Below are positions 7,732 through 17,106 of a stretch of DNA of 34,608 nt, one piece after another. Location: NCBI RefSeq assembly GCF_947628055.1, contig NZ_CANQYJ010000014.1:1-34608 (forward strand), read 5' to 3'. Under the pieces are notes generated by a model. The model was not told the DNA's origin. It was given only the letters and a program-made list of their open reading frames with translations, and made no database searches. Made by a program: the position numbers and the translations under genes. The first letter of the stretch is position 1, and each line of letters begins with the position of its first letter. The stretch is from an uncultured Rikenella sp. Lineage in GTDB: Bacteria; Bacteroidota; Bacteroidia; Bacteroidales; Rikenellaceae.

Positions 7732-10467
7732 ATGTCCAACGTAAAACGCGTTTATTCGTTCGGTAACAAAAAGGCCGAAGGAAACGGCAAGATGAAAGAG
7801 CTGCTCGGCGGCAAAGGAGCCAATCTGGCTGAAATGAACCTGATCGGTATCCCTGTGCCGGCGGGTTTCACCATTACCACCGAAGTATGCACCGAATTCT
7901 ATACCCACGGTAAGGAAGGTGTGATCGCCATGATCAAGCCGGACGTGGAAAAGGCTATGAAAGATGTCGAAAAACAGATGGGGATGGAGTTCGGCTCGAC
8001 GACCAATCCGCTCTTGATGTCGGTGCGCTCGGGGGCGCGGGTTTCGATGCCGGGGATGATGGACACCATCCTGAACCTGGGGATGAACGACCAAGCGGTC
8101 GAAGCGGTGGCCAAGCGCAGCGGGAATCCGCGGTTCGCTTGGGACTCGTACCGCCGGTTCGTGCAGATGTACGGCGACGTGGTGCTCGGGATGAAACCGC
8201 AGTCGAAAGAAGACCACGACCCGTTTGAAGAGATCATCGACAACATGAAGGCGGCCAAGGGGATTGTGAACGACACCGAATTTACAGCGGACGACCTCAA
8301 GGAGATGGTGACCAAATTCAAGGCCGCCGTGCTCAAACAGACCGGCAAGGACTTCCCGAACGATCCGTGGGAACAGCTCTGGGGCGCGATCTGCGCGGTG
8401 TTTGAAAGCTGGATGAACGAACGGGCAATCCTCTACCGGCAGATGCACAAATATCCGTCGGACTGGGGGACGGCGGTCAATGTACAGGCCATGGTCTTCG
8501 GGAACATGGGGGACAACTCGGCGACCGGGGTGGCCTTTACGCGCGATGCGGCGACCGGCGAAAATATCTTCAACGGCGAATATTTAGTCAATGCACAGGG
8601 GGAAGACGTTGTAGCGGGGATTCGCACGCCGCAGCAGATCACGATCGAAGGTTCCAGAAGATGGGCTAAGCTGCAGGGAATCAGCGAAGAAGAACGCAAA
8701 GCGAAATATCCGTCACTCGAAGAAGTGATGCCGGCGGTATATAAGGAACTCGACGAAATCCAAAACCATCTCGAAACCTACTTTACGGACATGCAGGACA
8801 TCGAGTTTACCATTCAGGACGGTAAGCTGTGGATGCTCCAGACACGGTCGGGGAAACGGACCGGGGAAGCGATGGTGCGGATGGCGATGGAGATGCTCGC
8901 CGAAGGGCTGATCGACGAAAAGACGGCGGTGCTGCGGGTCGAACCGGCAAAATTGGATGAATTGCTGCACCCGGTGTTCGACAAGGATGCGGTCAAATCG
9001 GCTAAGGTGCTGACCAAAGGGCTGCCGGCATCGCCGGGGGCGGCGACCGGACAGATCGTCTTCTTCGCCGACGATGCAGAGGCTTGGAAGGAAAAGGGGA
9101 AGGAAACGATCCTCGTGCGTATCGAAACCTCGCCGGAAGATCTGAAAGGGATGAACGCTGCGAACGGGATTCTGACGGCAAGAGGGGGGATGACCAGCCA
9201 TGCTGCAGTGGTGGCGAGAGGGATGGGGAAATGCTGCGTTTCCGGTGCGGGGGCTATTCAGGTGGACTACAAAGCGCGGACGATAACCATCGGCGGGACG
9301 GTGCTCAAGGAAGGGGACTGGATCTCGCTCAACGGCTCGACGGGCGAAGTGTACGAAGGGAAAGTCGCTACGCAGGCGGCGGATCTGTCGGGAGACTTCG
9401 GCAAGCTGATGGACCTGGCGAACAAATATGCGCACTTGAAAGTGCGGGCCAATGCCGACACGCCGCGCGATGCGAAACAGGCATTCGCGTTCGGCGCGCA
9501 GGGGATCGGCCTTTGCCGGACGGAACACATGTTCTTTGAAGGGGATCGGATCAAATCCGTGCGCGAAATGATCCTCGCCGATGACGAACAAGGGCGGCGG
9601 AAAGCGTTGGCAAAGCTGTTGCCGATCCAGCGCGGCGACTTTGAAGGGCTGTTTGAAGTGATGGAAGGGAATCCGGTGACCGTGCGGCTTCTCGACCCGC
9701 CGTTGCACGAATTCGTACCGCATTTCGAAAAAGAACAGCGCGAACTGGCAGCTGAAATGGGCGTAAGCTACGAAAAGATCAAGGACAAGGTCGCATCGCT
9801 GGCCGAAGTCAATCCGATGCTGGGACACCGCGGTTGCCGCTTGGGGAACACCTATCCGGAAATTACGGAAATGCAGACCCGCGCGATTATCGAAGCGGCG
9901 ATGAACGTGAAGAAGAAAGGGGTGCCGGTGCATGTCGAAATCATGGTGCCGCTCGTGGGGAACCACAAGGAACTCAAGTACCAGAAGAAGATCATCGATG
10001 CCACTGCCAATGAAGTCTTTGCAGAACGCAACGACAAGATCGACTATATGGTCGGGACGATGATCGAAGTTCCGCGTGCGGCGGTGACGGCGAACGAAAT
10101 TGCGGAAGTGGCTCAGTTCTTCTCGTTCGGGACGAACGACCTGACCCAGATGACGCTCGGTTTCTCGCGGGACGACATCGGGAAGTTCCTGCCGGAATAC
10201 CTCAAACGGGGGATTCTGAAACAAGACCCGTTCCAGATTCTGGATGTCAAAGGGGTCGGACAGCTGATTCGCGAAGCGGTGTTCAAGGGACGCGGGGTTC
10301 GCGAAGGCCTCAAGTGCGGGATTTGCGGCGAACACGGTGGGGAACCGAGTTCGGTTGAATTCTGCCACTATGCGGGGCTGAACTACGTTTCCTGCTCGCC
10401 GTTCCGGGTGCCGATCGCAAGACTGGCGGCGGCTCACGCGGCTTTGAAGCAGGAAAAAATAGGGTAA
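7732..10467 (+). CDS. ppdK: Pyruvate, phosphate dikinase
   Basis: 911 aa; 'VYSFGNKKAEGNGKMKELLGGKGANLAEM', 'GGMTSHAAVVARGMGKCCVSG', 'LKCGICGEHGGEP'. Confidence 0.98.
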   Translation: MSNVKRVYSFGNKKAEGNGKMKELLGGKGANLAEMNLIGIPVPAGFTITTEVCTEFYTHGKEGVIAMIKPDVEKAMKDVEKQMGMEFGSTTNPLLMSVRSGARVSMPGMMDTILNLGMNDQAVEAVAKRSGNPRFAWDSYRRFVQMYGDVVLGMKPQSKEDHDPFEEIIDNMKAAKGIVNDTEFTADDLKEMVTKFKAAVLKQTGKDFPNDPWEQLWGAICAVFESWMNERAILYRQMHKYPSDWGTAVNVQAMVFGNMGDNSATGVAFTRDAATGENIFNGEYLVNAQGEDVVAGIRTPQQITIEGSRRWAKLQGISEEERKAKYPSLEEVMPAVYKELDEIQNHLETYFTDMQDIEFTIQDGKLWMLQTRSGKRTGEAMVRMAMEMLAEGLIDEKTAVLRVEPAKLDELLHPVFDKDAVKSAKVLTKGLPASPGAATGQIVFFADDAEAWKEKGKETILVRIETSPEDLKGMNAANGILTARGGMTSHAAVVARGMGKCCVSGAGAIQVDYKARTITIGGTVLKEGDWISLNGSTGEVYEGKVATQAADLSGDFGKLMDLANKYAHLKVRANADTPRDAKQAFAFGAQGIGLCRTEHMFFEGDRIKSVREMILADDEQGRRKALAKLLPIQRGDFEGLFEVMEGNPVTVRLLDPPLHEFVPHFEKEQRELAAEMGVSYEKIKDKVASLAEVNPMLGHRGCRLGNTYPEITEMQTRAIIEAAMNVKKKGVPVHVEIMVPLVGNHKELKYQKKIIDATANEVFAERNDKIDYMVGTMIEVPRAAVTANEIAEVAQFFSFGTNDLTQMTLGFSRDDIGKFLPEYLKRGILKQDPFQILDVKGVGQLIREAVFKGRGVREGLKCGICGEHGGEPSSVEFCHYAGLNYVSCSPFRVPIARLAAAHAALKQEKIG

Positions 10468-10490
10468 ACTTTATTCTCTATACGACGCGA

Positions 10491-10523
10491 AAGTCCGGAA
10501 CGATCATAGATCGTTCCGGACTT
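10491..10523 (+). terminator. ppdK terminator
   Basis: aagtccggaacgatc-ata-gatcgttccggactt followed by tttctttt. Confidence 0.85.
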
Positions 10524-11011
10524 TTTCTTTTGTGGGGCGATTCGTCGGGCGGAGGCTGAGATATGGCGATACGGCGTATGTTCGTTCGCCGCGGGGACGC
10601 ATTGCGTCTGTTTAGTGGGGTTTGCTCGGCTCGGTTTGAAATTCGGATGACTCCGGTCCCTGCAATACGGAGTTTCCCCCTCCCGCGGGACTCCGTTGGA
10701 ACCTTTTGTTGGAGTTTGAGAGGAGTTATTTAAGCGGCCCATGTGGGGCGCAGTATCTTGGTTATCTTGTTGCCGGCAGACTTTTGGGGATAGTTTCATT
10801 CGGATCGCGTACCGGGCAGCACACCTCAAGCCTGACATAGGGAGATCATAGCCGAAAGTCTTTTCACATGTTAAGTGGTATCGGATCGGGTGCCCAGCGG
10901 CACCGGGCCCGCGGGGGGCGAGAGACAGCCTCTACCCAAAAGCAAAACCCATAAAACGCGGCACCGATGCTGCGCATCGCCGGGGGCGGGTCTATCCTAA
11001 CGAAATAAAAA

Positions 11012-11664
11012 CTAACCCCGTTGGTTTTGAGAAGAAGCCGCCGCTTTCAGTTCCCGCTGGCGGTGGCAACACCACGGCGCGATGGCAAGCATCGCACTTC
11101 GGCGACCGGGCCGTACAGACATAACGCCCATGAAGAATCAGCCAATGATGCGCCCGCCCCAAGAGTTCCGGCGGGATGTGCGCCACCAGAGCCCGTTCGG
11201 TTTGGAGCGGATTTTTGGAGCGCGTCGTCAGCCCGATCCGTTCGGCCACCCGGAACACGTGCGTATCGACCGCCATCGCCGGTTTTCCGTAAACGATCGA
11301 GACGATCACGTTCGCCGTTTTGCGCCCCACCCCTTGGAGCGTGACCAGCTCTTCGACCGTATCGGGCACCTGCCCGCCGTACGTATCTTGTAGCCTCCGG
11401 GCCATCGCGACTAAATGTTCGGCCTTAGCGTTCGGATACAAGACCGACCGGACAGACTCGAACACCTCGTCCGGCGTCGCGCGTCCGGAAACCGCTCGAA
11501 CAGAGCCGGCGTCACCAGATTCACCCGTTTGTCGGTACACTGCGCCGACAGCATGACCGCCACCAGCATTCGTACGGAGTTCGATAGTGTAATTCCGTTT
11601 CGGCTTCGGGCATGTGCTCCGAGAACCAGCCGATGATCCCCGCAAACCGTTCTTTGATCGTCAT
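11012..11664 (-). pseudogene. nth: Endonuclease III (nth), multiply frameshifted
   Basis: Segments recoverable in successive frames: MTIKERFAGIIGWFSEHMPEAETELHYRTPYE | LVAVMLSAQCTDKRVNLVTPALFERFPDA | RATPDEVFESVRS...CTARSPKCDAC | CCHRQRELKAAASSQNQRG*. Breaks near 11570, 11480 and 11070. Confidence 0.9.
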
Positions 11665-11934
11665 AGTGTTCAGTCCGGTAAGGTTTGCGATAAATGTAAT
11701 GAAAATTAGCCGGCCGCAAAGCCCCCGCCCAGTCTGTTTTCTTGGGTTTTATTTCCGAACTTTAGAGGGACCTAACCAACTCTTTCTGTGCCATGAAAAG
11801 GCTGCTTCTTTGGGGAGTTGGCATCGAGAGATCCCAACACCGAATTTTATACTCAAACCGGTGCGTCTTATACACCCGAATCCGCTAAATCCGAACGTAT
11901 ACAATAATAAGTAAGTAATCGCCTGTAATATAAT

Positions 11935-11965
11935 TTGATATTATTCATACTTATTATTATATTTG
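11935..11965 (+). promoter_or_regulatory. Putative Bacteroidota promoter for the NVEALA-like peptide gene
   Basis: TTG (11935-11937), 20-bp spacer, TATATTTG (11958-11965), 35 bp upstream of the ATG at 12001. Confidence 0.55.
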
Positions 11966-12000
11966 CGTCATATTTAGTCACTAACTAACTTTTGTTCAAA

Positions 12001-12240
12001 ATGAAAAACATCCTTTTTTATGCAGCTGCCATGCTGTGTGTTTCGGCAGCCGTGATTTGTATGGCTGGTCGTCAAAGTATGTATACATCCCATTTGCTCA
12101 AGGCCGATGTGGAATCATTGGCTGAATGTGAAATTCATAAAGGAGACCAAGTGTTGTTCAGGTGTGTAGGAAATGAGGGCTGGTGTAGCATCAAGAAATT
12201 CGGGTATACATTGGAATGCAACGGTCGAGCTGAAGAGTAA
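12001..12240 (+). CDS. NVEALA-like small secreted peptide with 4 Cys after the motif
   Basis: MKNILFYAAAMLCVSAAVICMAGRQSMYTSHLLKADVESLAECEIHKGDQVLFRCVGNEGWCSIKKFGYTLECNGRAEE: signal-like N-terminus, 'L-ADVESLAECE' matching the NVEALA-type motif, cysteine-containing tail. Confidence 0.75.
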   Translation: MKNILFYAAAMLCVSAAVICMAGRQSMYTSHLLKADVESLAECEIHKGDQVLFRCVGNEGWCSIKKFGYTLECNGRAEE

Positions 12241-12261
12241 AAATGATTCAAGTTTTGAGCG

Positions 12262-12289
12262 TATCGGGCAACCTTAGGGTGGCCCGATA
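12262..12289 (+). terminator. Hairpin (terminator, attenuator or mRNA stabiliser) between peptide and lipoprotein genes
   Basis: tatcgggc-a-acc-ttag-ggt-g-gcccgata stem-loop; downstream tail only weakly T-rich. Confidence 0.5.
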
Positions 12290-12322
12290 TATTTGTGTGA
12301 TGTTTGAAACTGAAAAAAGAAG

Positions 12323-12330
12323 TATATTTG
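12323..12330 (+). promoter_or_regulatory. Putative -7 element upstream of the propeller lipoprotein
   Basis: TATATTTG, 34 bp upstream of the ATG at 12364; no well-spaced -33. Confidence 0.3.
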
Positions 12331-12363
12331 ATCTTGTTTGGGCAGGATAAATTGTAATCTCTT

Positions 12364-13467
12364 ATGAAAAACTCAACAAAGAAGATCGGACTCCGAATGG
12401 GGACGGTGTTCTGGTTATTGGAATTGGTTTGTTTTTTGTCGGCTTGTAATACCGAGAAAGAAGAGGTGGTTGAGTTGGATGATCGAGTTAAAACCGAAGC
12501 GCTTGATTTGACGGTCGATACGGTGTGGGTGGATAGTGTTTTTCTCCATGCCCGCCGGTTTTTCGTTTATCGGGATTCGGTATTGATTGTGGTCAATAAA
12601 CCGAACTCGGACTGTGCTACCTTGCAATTGTATAACTTGAAAACGCAGCGACCGATAGCGGATTATCTGTCCCAGGGAAAAGGACCGAACGAGGTACTGG
12701 AGGCGTCGGTTAATCTGGAGGGCGACATCTTGATCTTACGGGATTTTATCCGAAAACAGGTAGCTTTCATTTCGCTGGATTCTTTATTATCCGTCAAAGG
12801 ATATACGATTCCTTTGCGGCAGTATCGGTATATCTCTTTCGGATTGAATCGGATGGGTAATGGCCGGACTGTTTTTGAAAATCCGTATTGTTTCCAGGCC
12901 AAGAAACAGGGAATCGACAATAAAGCATCGCGTTTCCTGCTCGGTGATGCTCAAACGACCCTGGCGGATTTTGGAACGTATCGGTATAATACGTTCAATG
13001 TATCGCAAGGATTCGTTGTGATGAATCCGGACAGGAATGTTTTGGTATATGCTTCCTTATCAGAACCGGTGGTGGAACTCAGAGATACGGTGCTCAATCT
13101 GCAGAAACGGATAAAAGGACCCGATTCGTTCGATGATATCCGGTATAAAGTGCGAGAAGATGACACTTCCATTCCGGATGTGGTGTATCAAGGTATAGTT
13201 CCGTATGCTTATGTCGGTTATTGTTGCGATTCTGTCGGTTTTTATCTTGCCTATACAGATGCCCGTCTATCGGGTGAAATGACCGATGAGCGAAGATTCC
13301 CCTGCTGGATATTCCGGTTCGATTGGGCAGGAAATCTTGTAAACAGTTATGCGGTGGGTCGTTATGTGAATGCGTTGTCTTCAGGGAGCGACATACATAC
13401 GATTTATGCGACAGGATACGATGACGACATGATGCCTCAACTGGTGCGGCTGACATTGCCCTCGTAG
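12364..13467 (+). CDS. 6-bladed beta-propeller lipoprotein (TolB-like / BF3164-like family)
   Basis: 367 aa; lipobox 'LSAC' followed by acidic 'NTEKEE'; 'GKGPNEV' and repeated 'DxIRKQVAFISLDSLL'-type blades typical of this Bacteroidota family. Confidence 0.8.
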   Translation: MKNSTKKIGLRMGTVFWLLELVCFLSACNTEKEEVVELDDRVKTEALDLTVDTVWVDSVFLHARRFFVYRDSVLIVVNKPNSDCATLQLYNLKTQRPIADYLSQGKGPNEVLEASVNLEGDILILRDFIRKQVAFISLDSLLSVKGYTIPLRQYRYISFGLNRMGNGRTVFENPYCFQAKKQGIDNKASRFLLGDAQTTLADFGTYRYNTFNVSQGFVVMNPDRNVLVYASLSEPVVELRDTVLNLQKRIKGPDSFDDIRYKVREDDTSIPDVVYQGIVPYAYVGYCCDSVGFYLAYTDARLSGEMTDERRFPCWIFRFDWAGNLVNSYAVGRYVNALSSGSDIHTIYATGYDDDMMPQLVRLTLPS

Positions 13468-13500
13468 TCTGGTTTAATGTTTTTGATTAAGTATCGGTAT

Positions 13501-14016
13501 ATGAAGACGGTTCTTGTTTGGATTGTCTGTGGTGTTTTATTTGTCGTATTCTTTTCCTGTGGTTCGAGAGGAACGATGGAGAAGAGGATGAAAGAAGAAG
13601 ATATGCGTGCCGAGGTGATCGTGAAGGCAGTTAAAGGAGCGGATCGTGGTCGAACTTATTCCGACTTGCCTCGTGCCGTGGATTCCTTGTTACGTGCAGG
13701 AACGAAAGGACATAAAGGATTCGAGGTTGCTTATTTTGTTTATTCCGGTTGTTCGAGCTGTATCGGGGAGTTATTGGATTTTTTGGACGTAATCGAACGG
13801 ACGGGATTGGAATTGCCGGTGATCATTGTACCGTCAAGCAGACACGATCAACCGACGATCGAGTATTATGTGGAACAGACGGGAGTAACTCCTTCGTCGG
13901 ACATGACGATTATAAAACCGATGCTGCCCGTTTCGGAACTTAAAGAGCTAAATGGTCGTGTTGTCATTCTTTATGATGGCATTCCTGTCAATGGGTTTTA
14001 TTTCGCTAATCGGTAA
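13501..14016 (+). CDS. Thioredoxin-like CxxC lipoprotein
   Basis: Start MKTVLVWIVCGVLFVVFFSCGSRG (lipobox); 'VAYFVYSGCSSCIGELLDFLD' is a thioredoxin-fold active-site-like CSSC. Confidence 0.7.
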   Translation: MKTVLVWIVCGVLFVVFFSCGSRGTMEKRMKEEDMRAEVIVKAVKGADRGRTYSDLPRAVDSLLRAGTKGHKGFEVAYFVYSGCSSCIGELLDFLDVIERTGLELPVIIVPSSRHDQPTIEYYVEQTGVTPSSDMTIIKPMLPVSELKELNGRVVILYDGIPVNGFYFANR

Positions 14017-14017
14017 A

Positions 14018-14056
14018 AAACAAGCCGCACAGAATTAAATTCTGTGCGGCTTGTTT
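14018..14056. terminator. Bidirectional terminator between convergent genes
   Basis: Perfect 19-nt arms aaacaagccgcacagaatt/aattctgtgcggcttgttt with A and T flanks. Confidence 0.85.
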
Positions 14057-14069
14057 TGTGACATAAATA

Positions 14070-15425
14070 TTACAACCGTCCCTTCAGTTTTTCCCCTTCG
14101 GCTTCGTACCCCGGTTTGCCGAGCAAAGCGAACATATTCTTTTTATACGCCTCGACCCCCGGTTGGTCGAACGGGTTGACACCCAGCGCATAGCCGCTGA
14201 TCCCGCATGCCTTTTCAAACATATAGAGCAGTGCTCCGATCGTACGCGCATCAATCTTGGGCAGTTCGACAGCAATGTTCGGCACCCCGCCGTCCACATG
14301 GGCCAGCATCGTCCCCAGAATCGCCATCCGATTGACCTCCCCGATACGTTTCCCGGCCAGGAAATTCAAACCGTCGAGATTCTCCGGATCGGTTCCGATC
14401 TTGAAAGTATGAGCCGGTTCCGCTACGCGGATCACAGTTTCAAACAACGTCCGCTCACCCTCCTGAATATATTGTCCCATCGAATGCAGATCCGCCGTCA
14501 AAGTCACAGAGGCCGGGAAAATCCCCTTCCCGTTCTTTCCTTCGCTCTCGCCGTAAAGTTGTTTCCACCATTCGCCGATATTCTGCAATTTCGGCTCGTA
14601 CGACGCCAATATTTCGATCTTTCGACCCGCCCGGTAGAGCGCCGTCCGCGCCGCTGCATACTGCATCGCCGGATTTTCAGCAAAAGATGCCGTAGCGGTC
14701 AGCCGTTCCATTTCAGCCGCCCCAGCCACGAGTTCACGAATATCCACGCCTGCCACCGCTAACGGCAAAAGCCCTACCGGCGTCAGCACCGAATACCGGC
14801 CGCCTACATTGTCCGGAATGACGAATGTGTCGTATCCTTCCGTATCGGCCAGTTTGCGCAGCGCTCCTTTCGCCTCGTCAGTCACGGCTGCGATCCGCCG
14901 CGCCGCTCCCTGCTTGCCGTAGCGCCTTTCGATCTCCTCCCGGATGATGCGGAAAGCGATAGCCGGCTCGGTAGTCGTTCCCGACTTGGAGATGACGATG
15001 GCGGCTATGTCGTAATCTTTGACGGCCTGCATCAATTCCCAGGTATAATCTTCACTGATATTCTGCCCGGCGAAAATCACCCGCGGGTTCACGCCTTTGC
15101 GCGGAGCGACGAGGCTGTCGAACGACCCGCTCAATGCTTCCAGCACGGCTTTCGCTCCCAGATACGAGCCGCCGATACCGATCGCGATAACGATGTCGGC
15201 TTCGCCGCGCAAGGTGTCGGCAACAGCCTGAATAGCATTCAGCTGCGTCTCCGTAATCGAGGAGGGCAGATTCACCCATCCCAGGAAGTCGTTCCCTTTG
15301 CCCCTGCCGTTGTGCAGCAATTGGTTGGCTTGCTCGATCTCCGGTTGCAAAGCGGCGATGTCCGCCTCCTTGACCGTCGAGGCCGGGGCGAAAATCTGAT
15401 CGATCCGTACATTCACACTTTTCAT
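14070..15425 (-). CDS. pgi: Glucose-6-phosphate isomerase
   Basis: 451 aa; '[16 protein letters not shown]', '[16 protein letters not shown]', '[25 protein letters not shown]'. Confidence 0.97.
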   Translation of the reverse strand: MKSVNVRIDQIFAPASTVKEADIAALQPEIEQANQLLHNGRGKGNDFLGWVNLPSSITETQLNAIQAVADTLRGEADIVIAIGIGGSYLGAKAVLEALSGSFDSLVAPRKGVNPRVIFAGQNISEDYTWELMQAVKDYDIAAIVISKSGTTTEPAIAFRIIREEIERRYGKQGAARRIAAVTDEAKGALRKLADTEGYDTFVIPDNVGGRYSVLTPVGLLPLAVAGVDIRELVAGAAEMERLTATASFAENPAMQYAAARTALYRAGRKIEILASYEPKLQNIGEWWKQLYGESEGKNGKGIFPASVTLTADLHSMGQYIQEGERTLFETVIRVAEPAHTFKIGTDPENLDGLNFLAGKRIGEVNRMAILGTMLAHVDGGVPNIAVELPKIDARTIGALLYMFEKACGISGYALGVNPFDQPGVEAYKKNMFALLGKPGYEAEGEKLKGRL

Positions 15426-15576
15426 AATTATGCGCTTATTTTAGTTGATCTTGAATTGTTAAGCTCCGCACACAAGTGTATTTCCGTGACAGCAGCCAAG
15501 CCGGATTGCCGGCGAGAGCCTGCAAGCCAGCCTCCCGCCCTGCCGCCGAAGACTTGGCATTCCGGCCCCGATATGC

Positions 15577-16590
15577 TTATCTAAGCCGATCCAATATCCC
15601 TTTGAGTTGGTCGACCGGGCTTTTCCGCTCATAAAGTATGCCATACACGGCTTCGGCGATCGGCATATCGATTCCGAACCGGGATTGCAGCCTGTGGATA
15701 CAATCTGCGGCGTAGTATCCCTCCGCGACCATGTTCATCTCCATCTGGGCGTTCCGCACCGAATACCCCTTGCCGATCATGACGCCGAAGGTCCGGTTGC
15801 GGCTGAACTGCGAATAGCACGTCACCAGCAGATCTCCCAAATAAGCCGAGTTGCAGACGTTCCGCTCGGCGTCGAAAGTGGAGCTGAGGAATCGTTCCAT
15901 TTCCAGCGCTGCATTGGAAATAAGCACGGCGAGGAAATTGTCGCCGTATCCCAACCCATGCGCTATTCCGACAGCAATGGCATAAATATTCTTCAGTACT
16001 GCCGCATACTCTGCTCCGTATATATCTGCCGATATCGTAACCCGGATATAGTCGTTCGCAAATTTTTCGCCCAGCAGATCAGCCGTCGCCGGGTCTTTGC
16101 ATACCATGGTCAGGTACGACAAGCGTTCGAGGGCGACTTCTTCTGCATGGCACGGCCCGGTCACGATTCCGATGCGGTCGAAGGGTACGCCGTAACGTTG
16201 GTTGAGCCATTCGGCGACGGTAACATACCCGTCAGGAACAATCCCCTTGATGGCGGAGACGATGAATTTTCCGTCCAGCGCACGGCGGTCGAGCGGTTCC
16301 AAAGTAAGCCCGAGGAAAGCGGAAGGTACGGCGAAGATGATCACATCGCTGTCGCGCACCACGGAACGTATGTCATCGCTGACCTGCAGCCGGTCGGTGA
16401 AGAAGTGCACCTGGCTGAGGTACTTGGGATTGGTGCGGTGGGCCGTCAGGTGAGCCTTGACTTCCGGGTTGCGGACGTGCCAGCGGACGGTGCTGCCGTT
16501 CTCCAACAATATTTTGACGATGGCGGTGGCCCAGCTGCCGTAACCGACGACGGCGCAAATGGAATCTTTACTTATCCGGGTTTGTGGCAT
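15577..16590 (-). CDS. gpsA: Glycerol-3-phosphate dehydrogenase [NAD(P)+]
   Basis: 337 aa; 'VVGYGSWATAIVKIL' Rossmann motif, 'GPCHAEEVA', 'LKNIYAIAVGIAHGLGYGDN', 'YLGDLLVTCYS.FSRNRTFG'. Confidence 0.95.
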   Translation of the reverse strand: MPQTRISKDSICAVVGYGSWATAIVKILLENGSTVRWHVRNPEVKAHLTAHRTNPKYLSQVHFFTDRLQVSDDIRSVVRDSDVIIFAVPSAFLGLTLEPLDRRALDGKFIVSAIKGIVPDGYVTVAEWLNQRYGVPFDRIGIVTGPCHAEEVALERLSYLTMVCKDPATADLLGEKFANDYIRVTISADIYGAEYAAVLKNIYAIAVGIAHGLGYGDNFLAVLISNAALEMERFLSSTFDAERNVCNSAYLGDLLVTCYSQFSRNRTFGVMIGKGYSVRNAQMEMNMVAEGYYAADCIHRLQSRFGIDMPIAEAVYGILYERKSPVDQLKGILDRLR

Positions 16591-16869
16591 CTCTCAGGTT
16601 TAGCCTCCGGGGACAATTTGTCTCCTGGACGATTTGCAAAGGTAAAGATAACACTTTTCAGCGGTTTGCAGAAAAAGAAGAACGGAAAGACGGGCGTTGT
16701 TCGGATTGTCTGAATATTATATTTTTCAATAATATCACATCATATCTTATCGATTATTTGGTGATTCAAAAAAATGGACTACATTTGCAATTGAAATGAT
16801 CTTTTTAAACGTAACAATACAATCGGTAAAAACAAACACACAATGTAGAAACAATCTATTTAAACAACA

Positions 16870-16896
16870 AAATGCCAGACGGTAATTCTGGCATTT
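16870..16896. terminator. Intergenic hairpin
   Basis: aaatgccaga-cggtaat-tctggcattt, 10-bp perfect stem. Confidence 0.4.
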
Positions 16897-17074
16897 CTCC
16901 GGTTAAAAACGGACTGCCCCCATTTCAACTGGATTTTCAAAGGTAATTATATTAGATATATTTACCAAATTACCAACACAAAAGTTCAACTAAAAAATAA
17001 GCTATGAAAATACTTCTTATGCTTACTTTCGGACATTACAGCATCCGATTGATTGCCGAAAAACGGTAATTTTC

Positions 17075-17106
17075 AAATCCAGCAGGGAAAAATCCCTGCC
17101 GGATTT
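17075..17106 (+). terminator. Hairpin following a 21-codon ORF
   Basis: aaatccagcaggga-aaaa-tccctgccggattt, 14-bp stem with one mismatch. Confidence 0.5.

Noticed and set aside
8713-10437. 574-aa minus-strand ORF opposite ppdK
   Set aside because: Antisense shadow ORF with His/Arg/Phe-rich low-plausibility composition.
10434-10838. 134-aa minus-strand ORF downstream of ppdK
   Set aside because: Includes the ppdK terminator and 3' end; composition not protein-like.
10640-11000. Possible known ncRNA (tmRNA, RNase P RNA, SRP RNA)
   Set aside because: None of the conserved core motifs I know for these RNAs were found; kept only as an unexplained palindrome-rich tract.
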